DNA of 59,373 bases from 0-14-3-00-41-53 sp041500225 (GTDB lineage Bacteria > Nitrospirota > Thermodesulfovibrionia > Thermodesulfovibrionales > SM23-35): assembly GCA_041500225.1 (NCBI GenBank), contig JBGQLV010000008.1, positions 1 to 59,373 on the forward strand, in the 5' to 3' direction. A program made the translations under genes and the position numbers. Under the pieces are notes generated by a model. That model was not told where the DNA came from, ran no database searches, and was given only the letters and a program-made list of their open reading frames with translations. The stretch's first letter is position 1, and the number at the start of each line of letters is the position of its first letter. Below are positions 42,526 to 52,247 of the stretch, piece by piece.

Positions 42526-44406
42526 CTATATAATAAAATCATCATCACTTATATCATTAATAGAACTATTTGATGTGCTCGTTATCTTTATCTTGTAGTC
42601 GTTACCGGGAGTCTGTGTAGAAGAGATTCTCCACCTATATAAACCGCTTCCTCCACTTCCTTTCGATACTCTGGAAGTAATTGTACGATTTAAAACTCCG
42701 CCTTTAAATAATTCAATCTTCACGGAAGAACCGGGATTCCCTGTGTAGGTCCACTGGATTGTTTGAGTAATACCTACTGCCCAATTCTCCCCTCCATTTG
42801 GAGATGTAACCGTAATGGTAGGAGCAAGTATATTGAAACAGTCATTACTTGTGTCATTATAAGAACTATTCGTTGTACTTGTGATTTTTATTCTATAGTC
42901 ATTTCCAGGAGTCTGTGTAGAAGGGATAGTCCAGTTATAGTAACCTCTACTTGTAGAAGTTCTCGAAGTAATGATTCTGTTGAATATATCACCTTTGAAG
43001 AGTTCAATCTTCACATAAGAACCGGGATTCTTTGTGTAGGTCCAGCGGATTGTTTGAGTATTACCTCCCACCCAATTCTCCCCTCCATCCGGGGAGGATA
43101 CGGTGATTGTAGGTGTGGGAGCCGACTGATTAACGGTAAATGTCCGCCCTGCAATGGTCATAGTCCCGGTCCTTGATGTACCTGTATTGGCTTCAACTGA
43201 ATAATCTACAGTTCCATTACCCATACCACTGCTACCAGAGAGGATTGTGATCCACGAAACATTGCTTGTAGCTGTCCAGCTACATTCACTCTGGGTTGTA
43301 ACATCTGCACTTCCAGATCCACCAGATGCAGAGAATGATTGGCTTGTCGGCGAGATAGAATAAGTACAACCCACTCCAGTAAAAGTAACATTGAGGGTCT
43401 CAAACTCCCTACTATAGTAGTTGTAAGGAGGGTCGTAGAACGTACAATCATAGTTCATCTGCATGGGCATGTGGAAAAGCCCGTTGGTCCGCTTTCCTCC
43501 AGCTGTTCCCCAACTATTCAGTACAATCCAGTAATGATTAGCTGGATTCGGGTCGTCATCGTTATAACCGACAATCAGCACCGCATGACCGCCGCCTGAG
43601 TAGTCATCCCATGTGTGGTCACAGTAGAGGTTAGGATTCCATAGTGTTGATTCAGATTGATTATTCCAGAAATTAAAGAACGCATTCCAATCAGTCTGGT
43701 TGGCTAAATAAAATGCGAACCAGACACCTTTATTCTGGTTAAGGATGTTCTTGATGTTAGTAATCGCTGTGGATTGGCTTATCCCCATTGTATTAATTAC
43801 TTGTTCCTGGATAGATATGATGGGATAATCCGGAGTCACCGAAATACTTCCGCAGGGTAGAAGACTTGAGTTGTTCGAACACTGCCTGGAGCCATCTGCG
43901 TAGGAGGCATTCGGGTTAGCCCATGGGATAGAAAACCCCTGTCCTCCGTACCAACTTATGAACTCCGTTAAATTCCCACCACAGCATGCATAATAATCAT
44001 TTTTACAGGAATTAAGAAACTGTATGGAAAACCGGTCATTGATTACATTTTGGACACCAAGGGCTAATTCCATAATACCTGTTCCTGCCCATACCCAGCA
44101 GTTACCACAGCTACCCTGATTCCGCTCGCTCGGTGTATATTGAATATAATCCAAAAGATTGACTGAAGTACTAACAGATTCAGCTTGAGCCCGTATGAGT
44201 CGCGCCTTGATCCCATCATCAATTACAGCCCTGGGAGCTTTTTTATAATCCTCTTTCCATTTATGGCGGGTATCTCTATCAGGACGCATAATAGAGGCAT
44301 TAAGCGAATCATTATTATTAGGTAATACATCCTGAGACCAACCATTACTTCTTATAGGCAGTAATAAAGATAGACCTAAAATAATCCACACAAATCTATT
44401 TTTCAT
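42526..44406 (-). CDS. Secreted papain-like (C1) protease with BACON and repeat domains
   Basis: The 626-residue protein has a signal peptide (cleavage near residue 25). The C1 domain (about 85-340) has all expected residues: QGSCGNCWVWAGTGIMEL (Gln and catalytic Cys), GGHAVLIVGYNDDD (His) and WIVLNSWGTAGG (Asn). A BACON domain follows (about 350-430, CTYSISPTSQSFSASGGSG), then two copies of a Ser/Thr-rich Kre9-like domain of about 95 residues (TVTSPNGGENW). The architecture is that of an exported cell-surface or extracellular protease and a plausible type II secretion client. Confidence 0.88.
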   Translation of the reverse strand: MKNRFVWIILGLSLLLPIRSNGWSQDVLPNNNDSLNASIMRPDRDTRHKWKEDYKKAPRAVIDDGIKARLIRAQAESVSTSVNLLDYIQYTPSERNQGSCGNCWVWAGTGIMELALGVQNVINDRFSIQFLNSCKNDYYACCGGNLTEFISWYGGQGFSIPWANPNASYADGSRQCSNNSSLLPCGSISVTPDYPIISIQEQVINTMGISQSTAITNIKNILNQNKGVWFAFYLANQTDWNAFFNFWNNQSESTLWNPNLYCDHTWDDYSGGGHAVLIVGYNDDDPNPANHYWIVLNSWGTAGGKRTNGLFHMPMQMNYDCTFYDPPYNYYSREFETLNVTFTGVGCTYSISPTSQSFSASGGSGSADVTTQSECSWTATSNVSWITILSGSSGMGNGTVDYSVEANTGTSRTGTMTIAGRTFTVNQSAPTPTITVSSPDGGENWVGGNTQTIRWTYTKNPGSYVKIELFKGDIFNRIITSRTSTSRGYYNWTIPSTQTPGNDYRIKITSTTNSSYNDTSNDCFNILAPTITVTSPNGGENWAVGITQTIQWTYTGNPGSSVKIELFKGGVLNRTITSRVSKGSGGSGLYRWRISSTQTPGNDYKIKITSTSNSSINDISDDDFII

Positions 44407-44463
44407 GACACACCTATTTTGATAGTAACATAAATATGTACTATCCGATAGCGATTCCTTATA

Positions 44464-44892
44464 TTAGTTCTCAAAGTAATCATCAAGCCTTATATATGGA
44501 AACTCAAAAAGTACTGGTGTACATGTTCCTTTAATAATCACCTTAAGATAACAAGCAAAAACCTTGCCAATTTTTATTCCGTACTTCTCCAAGAATTTTG
44601 GCCCCGGGTATGAAGAATTGCTGAGCAACAATAAAAATTCCTTCCCTTCTGTCTGTGCATATGCTTCCTTAATTTCCTGGTCAGGGGTGAATAGAAATTT
44701 TACCTCATCCCTTTCGTATGGATAACTATCAGGCTCACTCTTTTTAGTAATCGAGATAATCTTTGCACGTCCTTCGTATACCTTATACTCACATTGTCCC
44801 CCTATCAAATGTTCCCCCTTCCCCTTATCTTCTGTAAAGGTTGAAAACGCACATATAAAAAGAACAATTAAGGCAGAAAATATCAGTCTCAT
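44464..44892 (-). CDS. Hypothetical exported protein
   Basis: The start at 44892 (MRLIFSALIVLFICAFS) gives a clean signal peptide; 44937 would add a charged extension before it. The mature part is about 120 residues, with GGQCEYKVYEGRAKI, and ends LDDYFEN. It has three Cys. No family was recognised. It lies upstream of the C1 protease on the same strand with a 57-base gap, so a functional link is possible. In the 304-base gap 44893-45196 nothing else was seen. Confidence 0.6.
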   Translation of the reverse strand: MRLIFSALIVLFICAFSTFTEDKGKGEHLIGGQCEYKVYEGRAKIISITKKSEPDSYPYERDEVKFLFTPDQEIKEAYAQTEGKEFLLLLSNSSYPGPKFLEKYGIKIGKVFACYLKVIIKGTCTPVLFEFPYIRLDDYFEN

Positions 44893-45196
44893 GACATAAT
44901 CTGTAATTTTTCTTTTACATCCCCAAAAAGTCACCATAATAACCTTTCACATTATGCTTACCTGTTACCGAGGACTTTTTTCCCGGAAACAGTGATATAG
45001 AGTTTTAAATCCTCCATAACTAATAATATACTAAAAAATAGCTTAAATTGATGTGACGAGTGTCACAAAAGGAGTTTTTTTACTCCGACTAATGCAACTG
45101 AATAACCTTATCTCGGCCCCGAGTCGTACTGACAAGTTAAATAATTTTTTGTCCGCCTTGGCGGATTGCATTATAAGGGGTAAGAAGATAGTCAAC

Positions 45197-45952
45197 TCAA
45201 AGACTATTTATCTTATGTGCCAGGCATCCTGCCCCAAAGCCATTGTCTATATTCATTACTGCAATCCCCGGCACACAGGAATTCAGCATTGCAAAAAGTG
45301 CGGTTAACCCGTTGAGGCTTGTTCCGTATCCGATTGAGGTCGGAACTGCAATAATTGGCTTATCAATAAGGCCGCCGACAACGGAAGGAAGAGCTCCTTC
45401 CATACCTGCAACGACTATAATTACCCTTGCTGAATTAAGGGATTTTTTGGAATCGATAAGCCTGTGAATTCCTGCTACCCCAACGTCATAAACTGTCTCG
45501 ACCCTGCTCCCAAGAAATGATGCTGTAACCGCTGACTCTTCTGCAACAGGTATATCAGATGTCCCGGCAGAAATTATAAGAATGTGACCCTTTTTCTTTT
45601 CCGCCCCAGCGGATCTCCGATTCTCACCATTTACTGATATTGTTCCTGATAAAGGATGAAAGACTGCATTTTTAATTTTGAGGCTACCATATATCTCTTT
45701 TGATGCTTTTGTAATTAATAATTTTTTGCTTTTTTTGAATATGGAGCGTGCTATAACAATGATATCTTCTATTCTCTTACCTTCAGCAAATATCACTTCC
45801 GGAATCCCCTGTCTTATATGCCTGTGGTGGTCAACCTTGGCGAAGGACAGGTCTTCATAGGGGAGATGTTTTAGTTTGTTAAAGGCAGTATTTACACTCA
45901 ACTTCCCTGATTTTACAGATCCAAGAATTTTTTTTATTTTTGACCCATCCAT
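45197..45952 (-). CDS. larB: LarB, nickel-pincer cofactor carboxylase/hydrolase
   Basis: LarB acts on nicotinic acid adenine dinucleotide in the first step of the pincer cofactor for lactate racemase-type enzymes. The 251 residues have an N-terminal helical domain (KLSVNTAFNKLKHLPYEDL) and a C-terminal PurE-like domain with SAGTSDIPVAEE, VVAGMEGALPSVVGGL and GYGTSLNGLTALFAML. PurE is excluded by the N-terminal domain and GTSDIPVAEE. larC, larE and larA are not in the window. Confidence 0.92.
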   Translation of the reverse strand: MDGSKIKKILGSVKSGKLSVNTAFNKLKHLPYEDLSFAKVDHHRHIRQGIPEVIFAEGKRIEDIIVIARSIFKKSKKLLITKASKEIYGSLKIKNAVFHPLSGTISVNGENRRSAGAEKKKGHILIISAGTSDIPVAEESAVTASFLGSRVETVYDVGVAGIHRLIDSKKSLNSARVIIVVAGMEGALPSVVGGLIDKPIIAVPTSIGYGTSLNGLTALFAMLNSCVPGIAVMNIDNGFGAGCLAHKINSL

Positions 45953-45966
45953 TTAAAACCTAAAAA

Positions 45967-46962
45967 CTATCCATAAAATTCCGTTTTCAAAGAGCGTTCC
46001 AATAAATCTTTGACAGCAAGAACAGGATCCTTATCCTTATAAAGAACCCTGTAGACCTGCTCTATAATAGGCATCTCAATGTTATATTTTTTTGATAGTT
46101 CGAATGCAGATTCCGCAGTTGCCACTCCTTCTGCAACACTTCTTGTCTGATCTAAAATTTCTTTAAGCTTCATGCCCTGTCCAAGTTTAATACCTACAGT
46201 ATAATTCCTTGATAGAGGACTTGTGCATGTGAGAACCAGGTCTCCTATCCCGCTGAGTCCTGAGAATGTTTTTTCTTTTGCGCCCATTGCAACACCCAGC
46301 CTTATCATTTCAACAAGCCCTCTTGTTATAAGTGAGGCTCGTGCATTATTGCCAAGACCAAGGCTATCAGAGATTCCAGATGCTATTGCCATCACATTTT
46401 TTAAAGCCCCTCCGATTTCTACGCCAAGTATATCGTCATGGGTATAGACTCTGAAATTGTTTATATTGAACATTTCTTGAAGTATAAACCCTATATTTTT
46501 ATCTTCTGTTGCGAGTGTAACAGCAGCAGGCAATTTTTTTATTACCTCTTTTGCAAAACTTGGACCTGAAAGTACTGCAACAGGATGGGCTGAAAGTTCT
46601 TTTAAAATACACGAAACCGTCAGAAGAGTTCCTCTTTCTATGCCTTTTGATGCACTGATGATTATTGCCTGATCCGGTATAAAAGGGAAGGCTTCTTTGA
46701 ATACAGCCCTTGTATACTGTGCAGGCACGGCATTCAGGACATAGCGCGCTTTTTTTACAGCATCATCAATACTGTGTGTAATCCTGAGATCATCGGGAAG
46801 TGTAATATCCGGCAGATATGCGTTGTTTATTCGCGTGTTATTTATCTCCTCAGCGACATTTTTTTCACGGACCCAGAGGGTTACATCGTAGCCTTTATTT
46901 GATAGGAGGCATGCAAGGGTTGTTCCCCAGCCACCAGCACCTATAACAGAAATATAACTCAT
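45967..46962 (-). CDS. gpsA: NAD(P)-dependent glycerol-3-phosphate dehydrogenase
   Basis: GpsA supplies sn-glycerol-3-phosphate for phospholipid synthesis. The 331-residue protein has the nucleotide-binding GAGGWGTTLA (8-17), ISASKGIERGTLL, LSGPSFAKEV and the catalytic-domain motif EIGGALKNVMAIASGISDSL (about 185-204). It is followed by larB on the same strand with a 14-base gap. The length and motifs are normal. Confidence 0.95.
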   Translation of the reverse strand: MSYISVIGAGGWGTTLACLLSNKGYDVTLWVREKNVAEEINNTRINNAYLPDITLPDDLRITHSIDDAVKKARYVLNAVPAQYTRAVFKEAFPFIPDQAIIISASKGIERGTLLTVSCILKELSAHPVAVLSGPSFAKEVIKKLPAAVTLATEDKNIGFILQEMFNINNFRVYTHDDILGVEIGGALKNVMAIASGISDSLGLGNNARASLITRGLVEMIRLGVAMGAKEKTFSGLSGIGDLVLTCTSPLSRNYTVGIKLGQGMKLKEILDQTRSVAEGVATAESAFELSKKYNIEMPIIEQVYRVLYKDKDPVLAVKDLLERSLKTEFYG

Positions 46963-47074
46963 GGTTTAACCTTTACCATTTTATATGATACACGATACAC
47001 AATTTTTTAATCTTAAGAATTCCTCGATGCTCTGCATTTGCGTTAAATAGAGTCTGTTTATAAACTCAGTATTT

Positions 47075-47279
47075 GTCATCCTCCGGCTTGACCGGGGGAT
47101 CCAGAAGGTATTGAAAACACTGGATTCCCTCCGTCAATACGTAAGACGGATTCGCGAGAATGACGACTTTTTATGGAAATGACAGTTTATAAACCTAAAT
47201 AGCTTATTCCTAATTCTGTTGTCATTCCCGCTTGTCGGGAATCTTTCCTCAAGAAGGATTCCGGACAAGCCAGAATGAC
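47075..47279. repeat. Two type C palindromic repeats in the gap between gpsA and glnS
   Basis: Copy one (47075-47164) runs from GTCATCCTCCGG to GCGAGAATGAC; copy two (47221-47279) runs from GTCATTCCCGCTTGTC to GACAAGCCAGAATGAC. They occupy most of the 380-base gap 46963-47342; no gene was seen there. Confidence 0.75.
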
Positions 47280-47342
47280 ATACTGCGTAAATATGATACC
47301 GAGCATCTTGCTGCGGAATAGTTCATTCATGTGTCTTGTATC

Positions 47343-49040
47343 TTATTTAATCTGTGCTTTTTCGATCTTGACCCATGTATCGCGTAATGTCACCGTCCGG
47401 TTAAATACAAGTGCCCCATCTAAAGAATCAACCGAATCCACGCAGAAGTATCCCAGTCTCTCAAACTGGTATCGACTTCCTGGTGCTGCGCCTGCCAGAC
47501 CTGGTTCAACACGGCATGACGTCAATATCTCCAGCGATTTAGGATTCAAAAAAGATTTGAAATCACGACCCTCTTCTTCATCACCTGGATTTTCTTTTAC
47601 AAAGAGATGATCGTACAGGCGTACTTCAGCTTCGATCGCATGTGCAGCCGAAACCCAGTGCAGCGTTGCCTTGACCTTGCGTCCGTCCGGCGAATCGCCA
47701 CCCCGTGTCTTCGGATCATAAGTGCAGTGCAATTCCACCACTTCGCCTGTTTGTTCATCTTTAACCAAACTTACACATTTAATAAAATAAGCATAACGTA
47801 ACCGTACCTCACGACCAGGGGCCAAACGAAAATATTTTTTTGGTGGGTCCTCACGAAAATCCTCTTGTTCGATGTATATCACGCGCGAAAAAGGGACCTT
47901 TCGTGTCCCCATACCTGGGTCCTCCGGATTGTTAACGGCTTCAAGCTCTTCTACCAGGTTTTCCGGATAATTATCTATGACCACCTGAAGTGGACGCAAC
48001 ACAGCCATAACACGAGGCACTCGTTTATTTAAATCTTCGCGGAGACAATATTCAAGCAGAGCTAAATCTACTAAACTTTCCCTCTTGGCAACTCCGATGC
48101 GGTCGCAAAAATTTCTGATTGATTCAGGCGTATAGCCGCGTCTTCGAACCCCGGCTATAGTAGGCATTCTCGGATCATCCCAGCCACTAACATAACCTTC
48201 TTCCACAAGCTGTATTAATTTCCTTTTACTTAAAACAGTCTGGCTTAGATTGAGACGTGCGAATTCTATCTGCTGCGGATGATAGATTTCTAATTCATCA
48301 AGAAACCAGTCATATAGAGGCCGATGATCTTCAAATTCCAATGTACAAATAGAATGGGTAATACCCTCAATTGAATCAGAAATGCAATGGGCAAAATCGT
48401 ACATCGGATAAATGCACCATTTGTCGCCAGTCCTGTGATGTGTTGACCGTAAGATACGATAGATGACAGGATCACGCATATTTATATTTCCAGATGCCAT
48501 ATCAATTTTTGCCCGGAGTGTGCGGGAACCATCCTCAAATTCACCAGCCTTCATTTTATCAAACAAATCCAGGTTCTCTTCGACTGAACGATTACGATAG
48601 GGGCTATTCCTGCCGGGCTTAGTCAATGTACCGCGGTATTCTTTTATTTCATCTGCGCTCAAGTCACAAACATACGCCTTGCCGGCTTTGATTAACTGTA
48701 CAGCGTACTCATAGAATTGCTCGAAATAGTCAGAGGCGTAGAACAGCCGATCCTGCCAATCAAATCCGAGCCATCTAACGTCTGTTTTGATCGATTCCAC
48801 ATATTCCACTTCTTCTTTGCTTGGATTGGTATCATCGAATCGCAAATTGCAAAGACCTCCGAATTCAGCAGCGATACCGAAATTAAGGCAGATAGATTTT
48901 GCGTGTCCAATATGCAGATAACCGTTTGGTTCCGGAGGGAATCGAGTATAGACGCGACCGCCGTACTTGTTTGTCTTCAAGTCTTCAGCAATAATATCCC
49001 GGATAAAGTCAGAAGGTGGAGAAGAAGTTATATCTTTCAT
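47343..49040 (-). CDS. glnS: Glutaminyl-tRNA synthetase
   Basis: GlnRS directly charges tRNA-Gln. The 565-residue class I synthetase has the HIGH motif YLHIGHAKSICLNFGIA (about 40-56), the GlnRS-specific CRFDDTNP-like LRFDDTNPSKEE, and the KMSKS-like VLSKRKL (about 265-271). The C-terminal anticodon beta-barrels begin at about 340. It overlaps the gltX stop (ATGA), so gltX and glnS are translated together. Bacterial GlnRS is typically acquired laterally; here it coexists with GatAB. Confidence 0.96.
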   Translation of the reverse strand: MKDITSSPPSDFIRDIIAEDLKTNKYGGRVYTRFPPEPNGYLHIGHAKSICLNFGIAAEFGGLCNLRFDDTNPSKEEVEYVESIKTDVRWLGFDWQDRLFYASDYFEQFYEYAVQLIKAGKAYVCDLSADEIKEYRGTLTKPGRNSPYRNRSVEENLDLFDKMKAGEFEDGSRTLRAKIDMASGNINMRDPVIYRILRSTHHRTGDKWCIYPMYDFAHCISDSIEGITHSICTLEFEDHRPLYDWFLDELEIYHPQQIEFARLNLSQTVLSKRKLIQLVEEGYVSGWDDPRMPTIAGVRRRGYTPESIRNFCDRIGVAKRESLVDLALLEYCLREDLNKRVPRVMAVLRPLQVVIDNYPENLVEELEAVNNPEDPGMGTRKVPFSRVIYIEQEDFREDPPKKYFRLAPGREVRLRYAYFIKCVSLVKDEQTGEVVELHCTYDPKTRGGDSPDGRKVKATLHWVSAAHAIEAEVRLYDHLFVKENPGDEEEGRDFKSFLNPKSLEILTSCRVEPGLAGAAPGSRYQFERLGYFCVDSVDSLDGALVFNRTVTLRDTWVKIEKAQIK

Positions 49041-50449
49041 GGCTTTATCTCTATTGTCTTTATCGCCTTCTCCAACCTTTTCAGTGTCTTTTCCTTACCG
49101 GCAATCTTGATCACCTCGAATATTCCAGGGCTTTCTGTCTTGCCAGTCATAGCGACCCGGACAGGCTGGGCAAGGTTGCCGAGCTTAATACCGTGTTTTT
49201 CGATTATTGAGGTAAAAACTTTTTCTATCTCTAATGCTGAAAAATCAGAAATGGAAACGAGGCTGTCTTTCAACTCTATCAAATAAGGAAGACTTTTTTC
49301 ATTAAGAAATTTTATCTTTGCTTTTTCATTATATTCAACATCCTCTGAAATATAATACCGCAAAGAATTAGCAAGTTCAATAAGGGTCCTTGAGCGTTCT
49401 TTCTGGGTATCAATAGCCTTTGATAACCACTCTTTATCTAATGTCTGACCTTCACTTATAACTTTCTCTTTGCTCAGAAATGGCACAACCATTTCAGCAA
49501 GCTCTTCAGCGCTTGAATTAATAATATACTGGCTGTTTAGCCATAGAAGTTTCTCAGGGTTGAAGACAGCAGCAGATTTTCCGACCTTATCAAAAGAGAA
49601 ATACTGTATCAGCTCATCCCTTGTAAAGATCTCCTGATCTCCATAAGACCATCCAAGGCGAACCAGATAATTAACAAGTGCATCGGGAAGATACCCCATT
49701 TCTTTATATGCCATAACTGAAACTGCTCCATGCCTCTTACTGAGTCGTGTCTTATCAGCACCTAAAATCATCGGGAGATGTGCAAACAAGGGTACTTCAT
49801 AACCGAGGGCATTGTATATATGTATTTGTTTTGGAGTGTTGTTAAGGTGGTCATCACCTCTGATAACGTGTGTAATATTCATATCCACGTCATCAACGAC
49901 TACAGTAAAATTATATGTAGGTGTCCCATCGGAGCGCATGATTATAAGGTCATCGAGGTAGGCATTATCAAAGACTGTTTTGCCCTTTATTAAATCATTT
50001 ACGGCAGTCTCTCCTTCCCGAGGCATCCTGAAACGGACTGCGGGATTTTTTCCGGGTATGGGATCTTGCAGGTTTCTGCACCGGCCGTCATATTTTGGTG
50101 ATTTACCTTGCACCAGTGCCTCCTGCCTTCTTTGCTCAAGTTCTTCAGGTAAGCAATAACAATAATAAGCCTTTCCTTCATTTAAAAGTTTTTCTGTATA
50201 TCTTCTATAGACATCAAACCTGTCTGTCTGCCTGTATGGTCCTTCATCCCAGTCAAGGTCGAGCCATTTCATTCCTTCAATGATTGCATCTATATATTCC
50301 TCTGTTGAGCGAGTCCTGTCAGTGTCTTCAATCCTGAGTATAAATGTGCCTTTATTATGTTTTGCGTAAAGCCAGTTAAAAAGCGCTGTTCTCGCTCCAC
50401 CTATATGCAGATGTCCTGTTGGACTTGGTGCAAACCTCACTCTTACCAT
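49037..50449 (-). CDS. gltX: Glutamyl-tRNA synthetase
   Basis: The 470-residue class I synthetase has RFAPSPTGHLHIGGARTALF (5-24), GDDHLNNTPKQ, and KTRLSKRHGAVSV (KMSKS, about 236-248). The C-terminal helical anticodon-binding domain runs from about 325. It is of the bacterial type. It lies between tilS and glnS on the minus strand and shares a translational overlap with glnS. Confidence 0.95.
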   Translation of the reverse strand: MVRVRFAPSPTGHLHIGGARTALFNWLYAKHNKGTFILRIEDTDRTRSTEEYIDAIIEGMKWLDLDWDEGPYRQTDRFDVYRRYTEKLLNEGKAYYCYCLPEELEQRRQEALVQGKSPKYDGRCRNLQDPIPGKNPAVRFRMPREGETAVNDLIKGKTVFDNAYLDDLIIMRSDGTPTYNFTVVVDDVDMNITHVIRGDDHLNNTPKQIHIYNALGYEVPLFAHLPMILGADKTRLSKRHGAVSVMAYKEMGYLPDALVNYLVRLGWSYGDQEIFTRDELIQYFSFDKVGKSAAVFNPEKLLWLNSQYIINSSAEELAEMVVPFLSKEKVISEGQTLDKEWLSKAIDTQKERSRTLIELANSLRYYISEDVEYNEKAKIKFLNEKSLPYLIELKDSLVSISDFSALEIEKVFTSIIEKHGIKLGNLAQPVRVAMTGKTESPGIFEVIKIAGKEKTLKRLEKAIKTIEIKP

Positions 50450-50480
50450 TACTTATCCTCCTCATCAAATACACACACTC

Positions 50481-51866
50481 TCATAACGCCCGCTTAAATT
50501 CCATTTTCAAAAATCTTTTTGTCTCATCTGATACCTTAAATCTTTCGTCTCCTCTGAAGCCGGCAATCCACACAATATCATCCCCCGACATAATTATTGG
50601 TATTTCATTCCGTTCATCTCTCGGAACCTTTTCATCCACAAAATAGTCCTGGAGTTTCTTCCTTTTTCCGAATCCCATAGGATGGAAAAAATCACCATTC
50701 TCCCTTGGCCTTACAATAAGTATAGTTCCTGTTTTATCTGCATCAAATACAGCTATTGTCTTTCCATCTCCATAGCTGTCCACGTTATCCTCTATGGATG
50801 CTTTTATCACAGCCCTGCTTTCCTTGGAAACAAACTCCCCGGGCACATTTAGTGTAAAGGTCCCCAATCTCAGAGGAATTTCGGATGTAATCACCAGTGT
50901 TGAATAATTCTTTATAACCCTTAGTCCCTTTGGAAGATAAATCCTGTCTCCCTGTCTCCCGTGTCTTATTAAATCAATTATATCTTCTATATGAATGAAT
51001 TCTATACCTCTAATATTTTTTGTCGCATCTATGGCCCTTCTCAGAACTCTTCTGAGTATAACCTTCTCCATTGCCTCCAACGGTATGAGAAATAAATCTA
51101 TGCGAAAATCCGTCTTCTTGCATATTAACTTCATCAGGGTCTTTGTGACGATGATATCAAAATATTTTTCTTCTTCTCTTAATATCTCCATCGTTTGTGA
51201 TACAATTTGTGCAATTTGAGGATTAATCGTTTTGATTTCAGGGATAAATGAAAGTCTAAGCCTGTTCCTGAGGTAATCTTTTTTGAGATTTGATGAATCA
51301 ATAATGTAGTTGATTCTCTGTTCATCAAGGAATCCTTCAATTTCCTTCCTCTCAATCTCAATCAACGGCCTGATGATATTTGCCCTTACCGGCGGAATAC
51401 CTGAAAGCCCTCTTGGGCCTGATCCTCTGAAAAACCTTATGAAGAATGTTTCGAGCTGGTCATCTGCTGTATGGCCCAATGCGATTTTATGCGCCTTGAT
51501 CTTATAAGCTGTTTCTTCGAAAATCCTGTAACGCAATTCCCTTGCAGCTTCCTGCTTGTTCAGACCTTGTTCTTTTGAATAGGTCTTTACATCAATGACT
51601 TTTGTAGTAAAAGGAATGGAAAGACCCGCACAAAGTTTTTTACAGAACTCTGTCTCTTCCGGTGTTTCTTCCGGCCTCAGGCCATGATCAATATACACAG
51701 CATGTAAGTCGAGCTTGAACTTATCTTTAAGGTTATTAAGTACACAAATGAGACATACCGAATCAGGCCCGCCTGAAAGTCCTACAAGAATCTTTTCTCC
51801 TGCAGAAAGCATGGAGTGTTTTTTGATAGTGGCAATAACTTTAGTAATAAGGTTCGCAGCCAACAC
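50481..51866 (-). CDS. tilS: tRNA(Ile)-lysidine synthase TilS
   Basis: TilS converts C34 of the tRNA-Ile anticodon to lysidine. The 461-residue protein has the PP-loop SGGPDS (about 30-35), YIDHGLRPEE (about 58-67) and IALGHTADDQLETFFIRFFRG (about 116-136; first 20 residues IALGHTADDQLETFFIRFFR). The C-terminal TilS domains begin at about 210 and 375, ending RFLKMEFKRAL. It follows an HNH gene by four bases. Confidence 0.93.
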   Translation of the reverse strand: MLAANLITKVIATIKKHSMLSAGEKILVGLSGGPDSVCLICVLNNLKDKFKLDLHAVYIDHGLRPEETPEETEFCKKLCAGLSIPFTTKVIDVKTYSKEQGLNKQEAARELRYRIFEETAYKIKAHKIALGHTADDQLETFFIRFFRGSGPRGLSGIPPVRANIIRPLIEIERKEIEGFLDEQRINYIIDSSNLKKDYLRNRLRLSFIPEIKTINPQIAQIVSQTMEILREEEKYFDIIVTKTLMKLICKKTDFRIDLFLIPLEAMEKVILRRVLRRAIDATKNIRGIEFIHIEDIIDLIRHGRQGDRIYLPKGLRVIKNYSTLVITSEIPLRLGTFTLNVPGEFVSKESRAVIKASIEDNVDSYGDGKTIAVFDADKTGTILIVRPRENGDFFHPMGFGKRKKLQDYFVDEKVPRDERNEIPIIMSGDDIVWIAGFRGDERFKVSDETKRFLKMEFKRAL

Positions 51867-51870
51867 TATT

Positions 51871-52176
51871 TCAACTCCAGGAATCTTTATTTAATCTTTC
51901 GCGGTATTCTTCCCATTCAATGGGCAGGAGATATTTCTTCTTGGTGTTACATTCCTTGCAGGCGGGAACGACATTCCCCTTGGACGATTTACCACCCCGT
52001 ATTATTGGAACTACATGTTCCATGGTAAGTTCTTTTGGGGATACTTTTCTTCTACAGAAATAGCAGATGCCTTCCGCACATTTCCTCTTCCACCACTGAG
52101 ATTTTCTGAGCGCTTGTGCTTTTACCTTTTCCCTTTTAATCTCTTCTTCAGTGACGTATGAAATAAAAGGTTCCAT
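51871..52176 (-). CDS. Small HNH endonuclease family protein
   Basis: The 101-residue protein has CYFCRRKVSPKELTMEHVVP (His of the HNH motif), followed by GGKSSKGNVVPACKECN. Four Cys form a zinc ribbon around the beta-beta-alpha metal fold. The basic N-terminus could bind nucleic acid. It is inserted between tilS and ybaB, four bases before tilS. It may act in RNA or DNA processing, or be a former mobile-intron nuclease; no intron was seen. Confidence 0.82.
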   Translation of the reverse strand: MEPFISYVTEEEIKREKVKAQALRKSQWWKRKCAEGICYFCRRKVSPKELTMEHVVPIIRGGKSSKGNVVPACKECNTKKKYLLPIEWEEYRERLNKDSWS

Positions 52177-52247
52177 AAAAAATATTTTAACCCAAGTAAT
52201 GCAATTGTCTGTGACTCATAGAGAGATAATGCAGATGTAATTAGAAA

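Noticed and set aside
45053..45307. An 84-residue plus-strand frame overlapping the end of larB
   Set aside because: It has no ribosome binding site and half of it is antisense to larB.
48717..49286. A 189-residue plus-strand frame across glnS and gltX
   Set aside because: It is the complement of two well-supported synthetase genes and has no domain or start signal.
51871..52176. The HNH gene as part of a group I or II intron
   Set aside because: No intron core or split gene was seen on either side; tilS and ybaB are intact.
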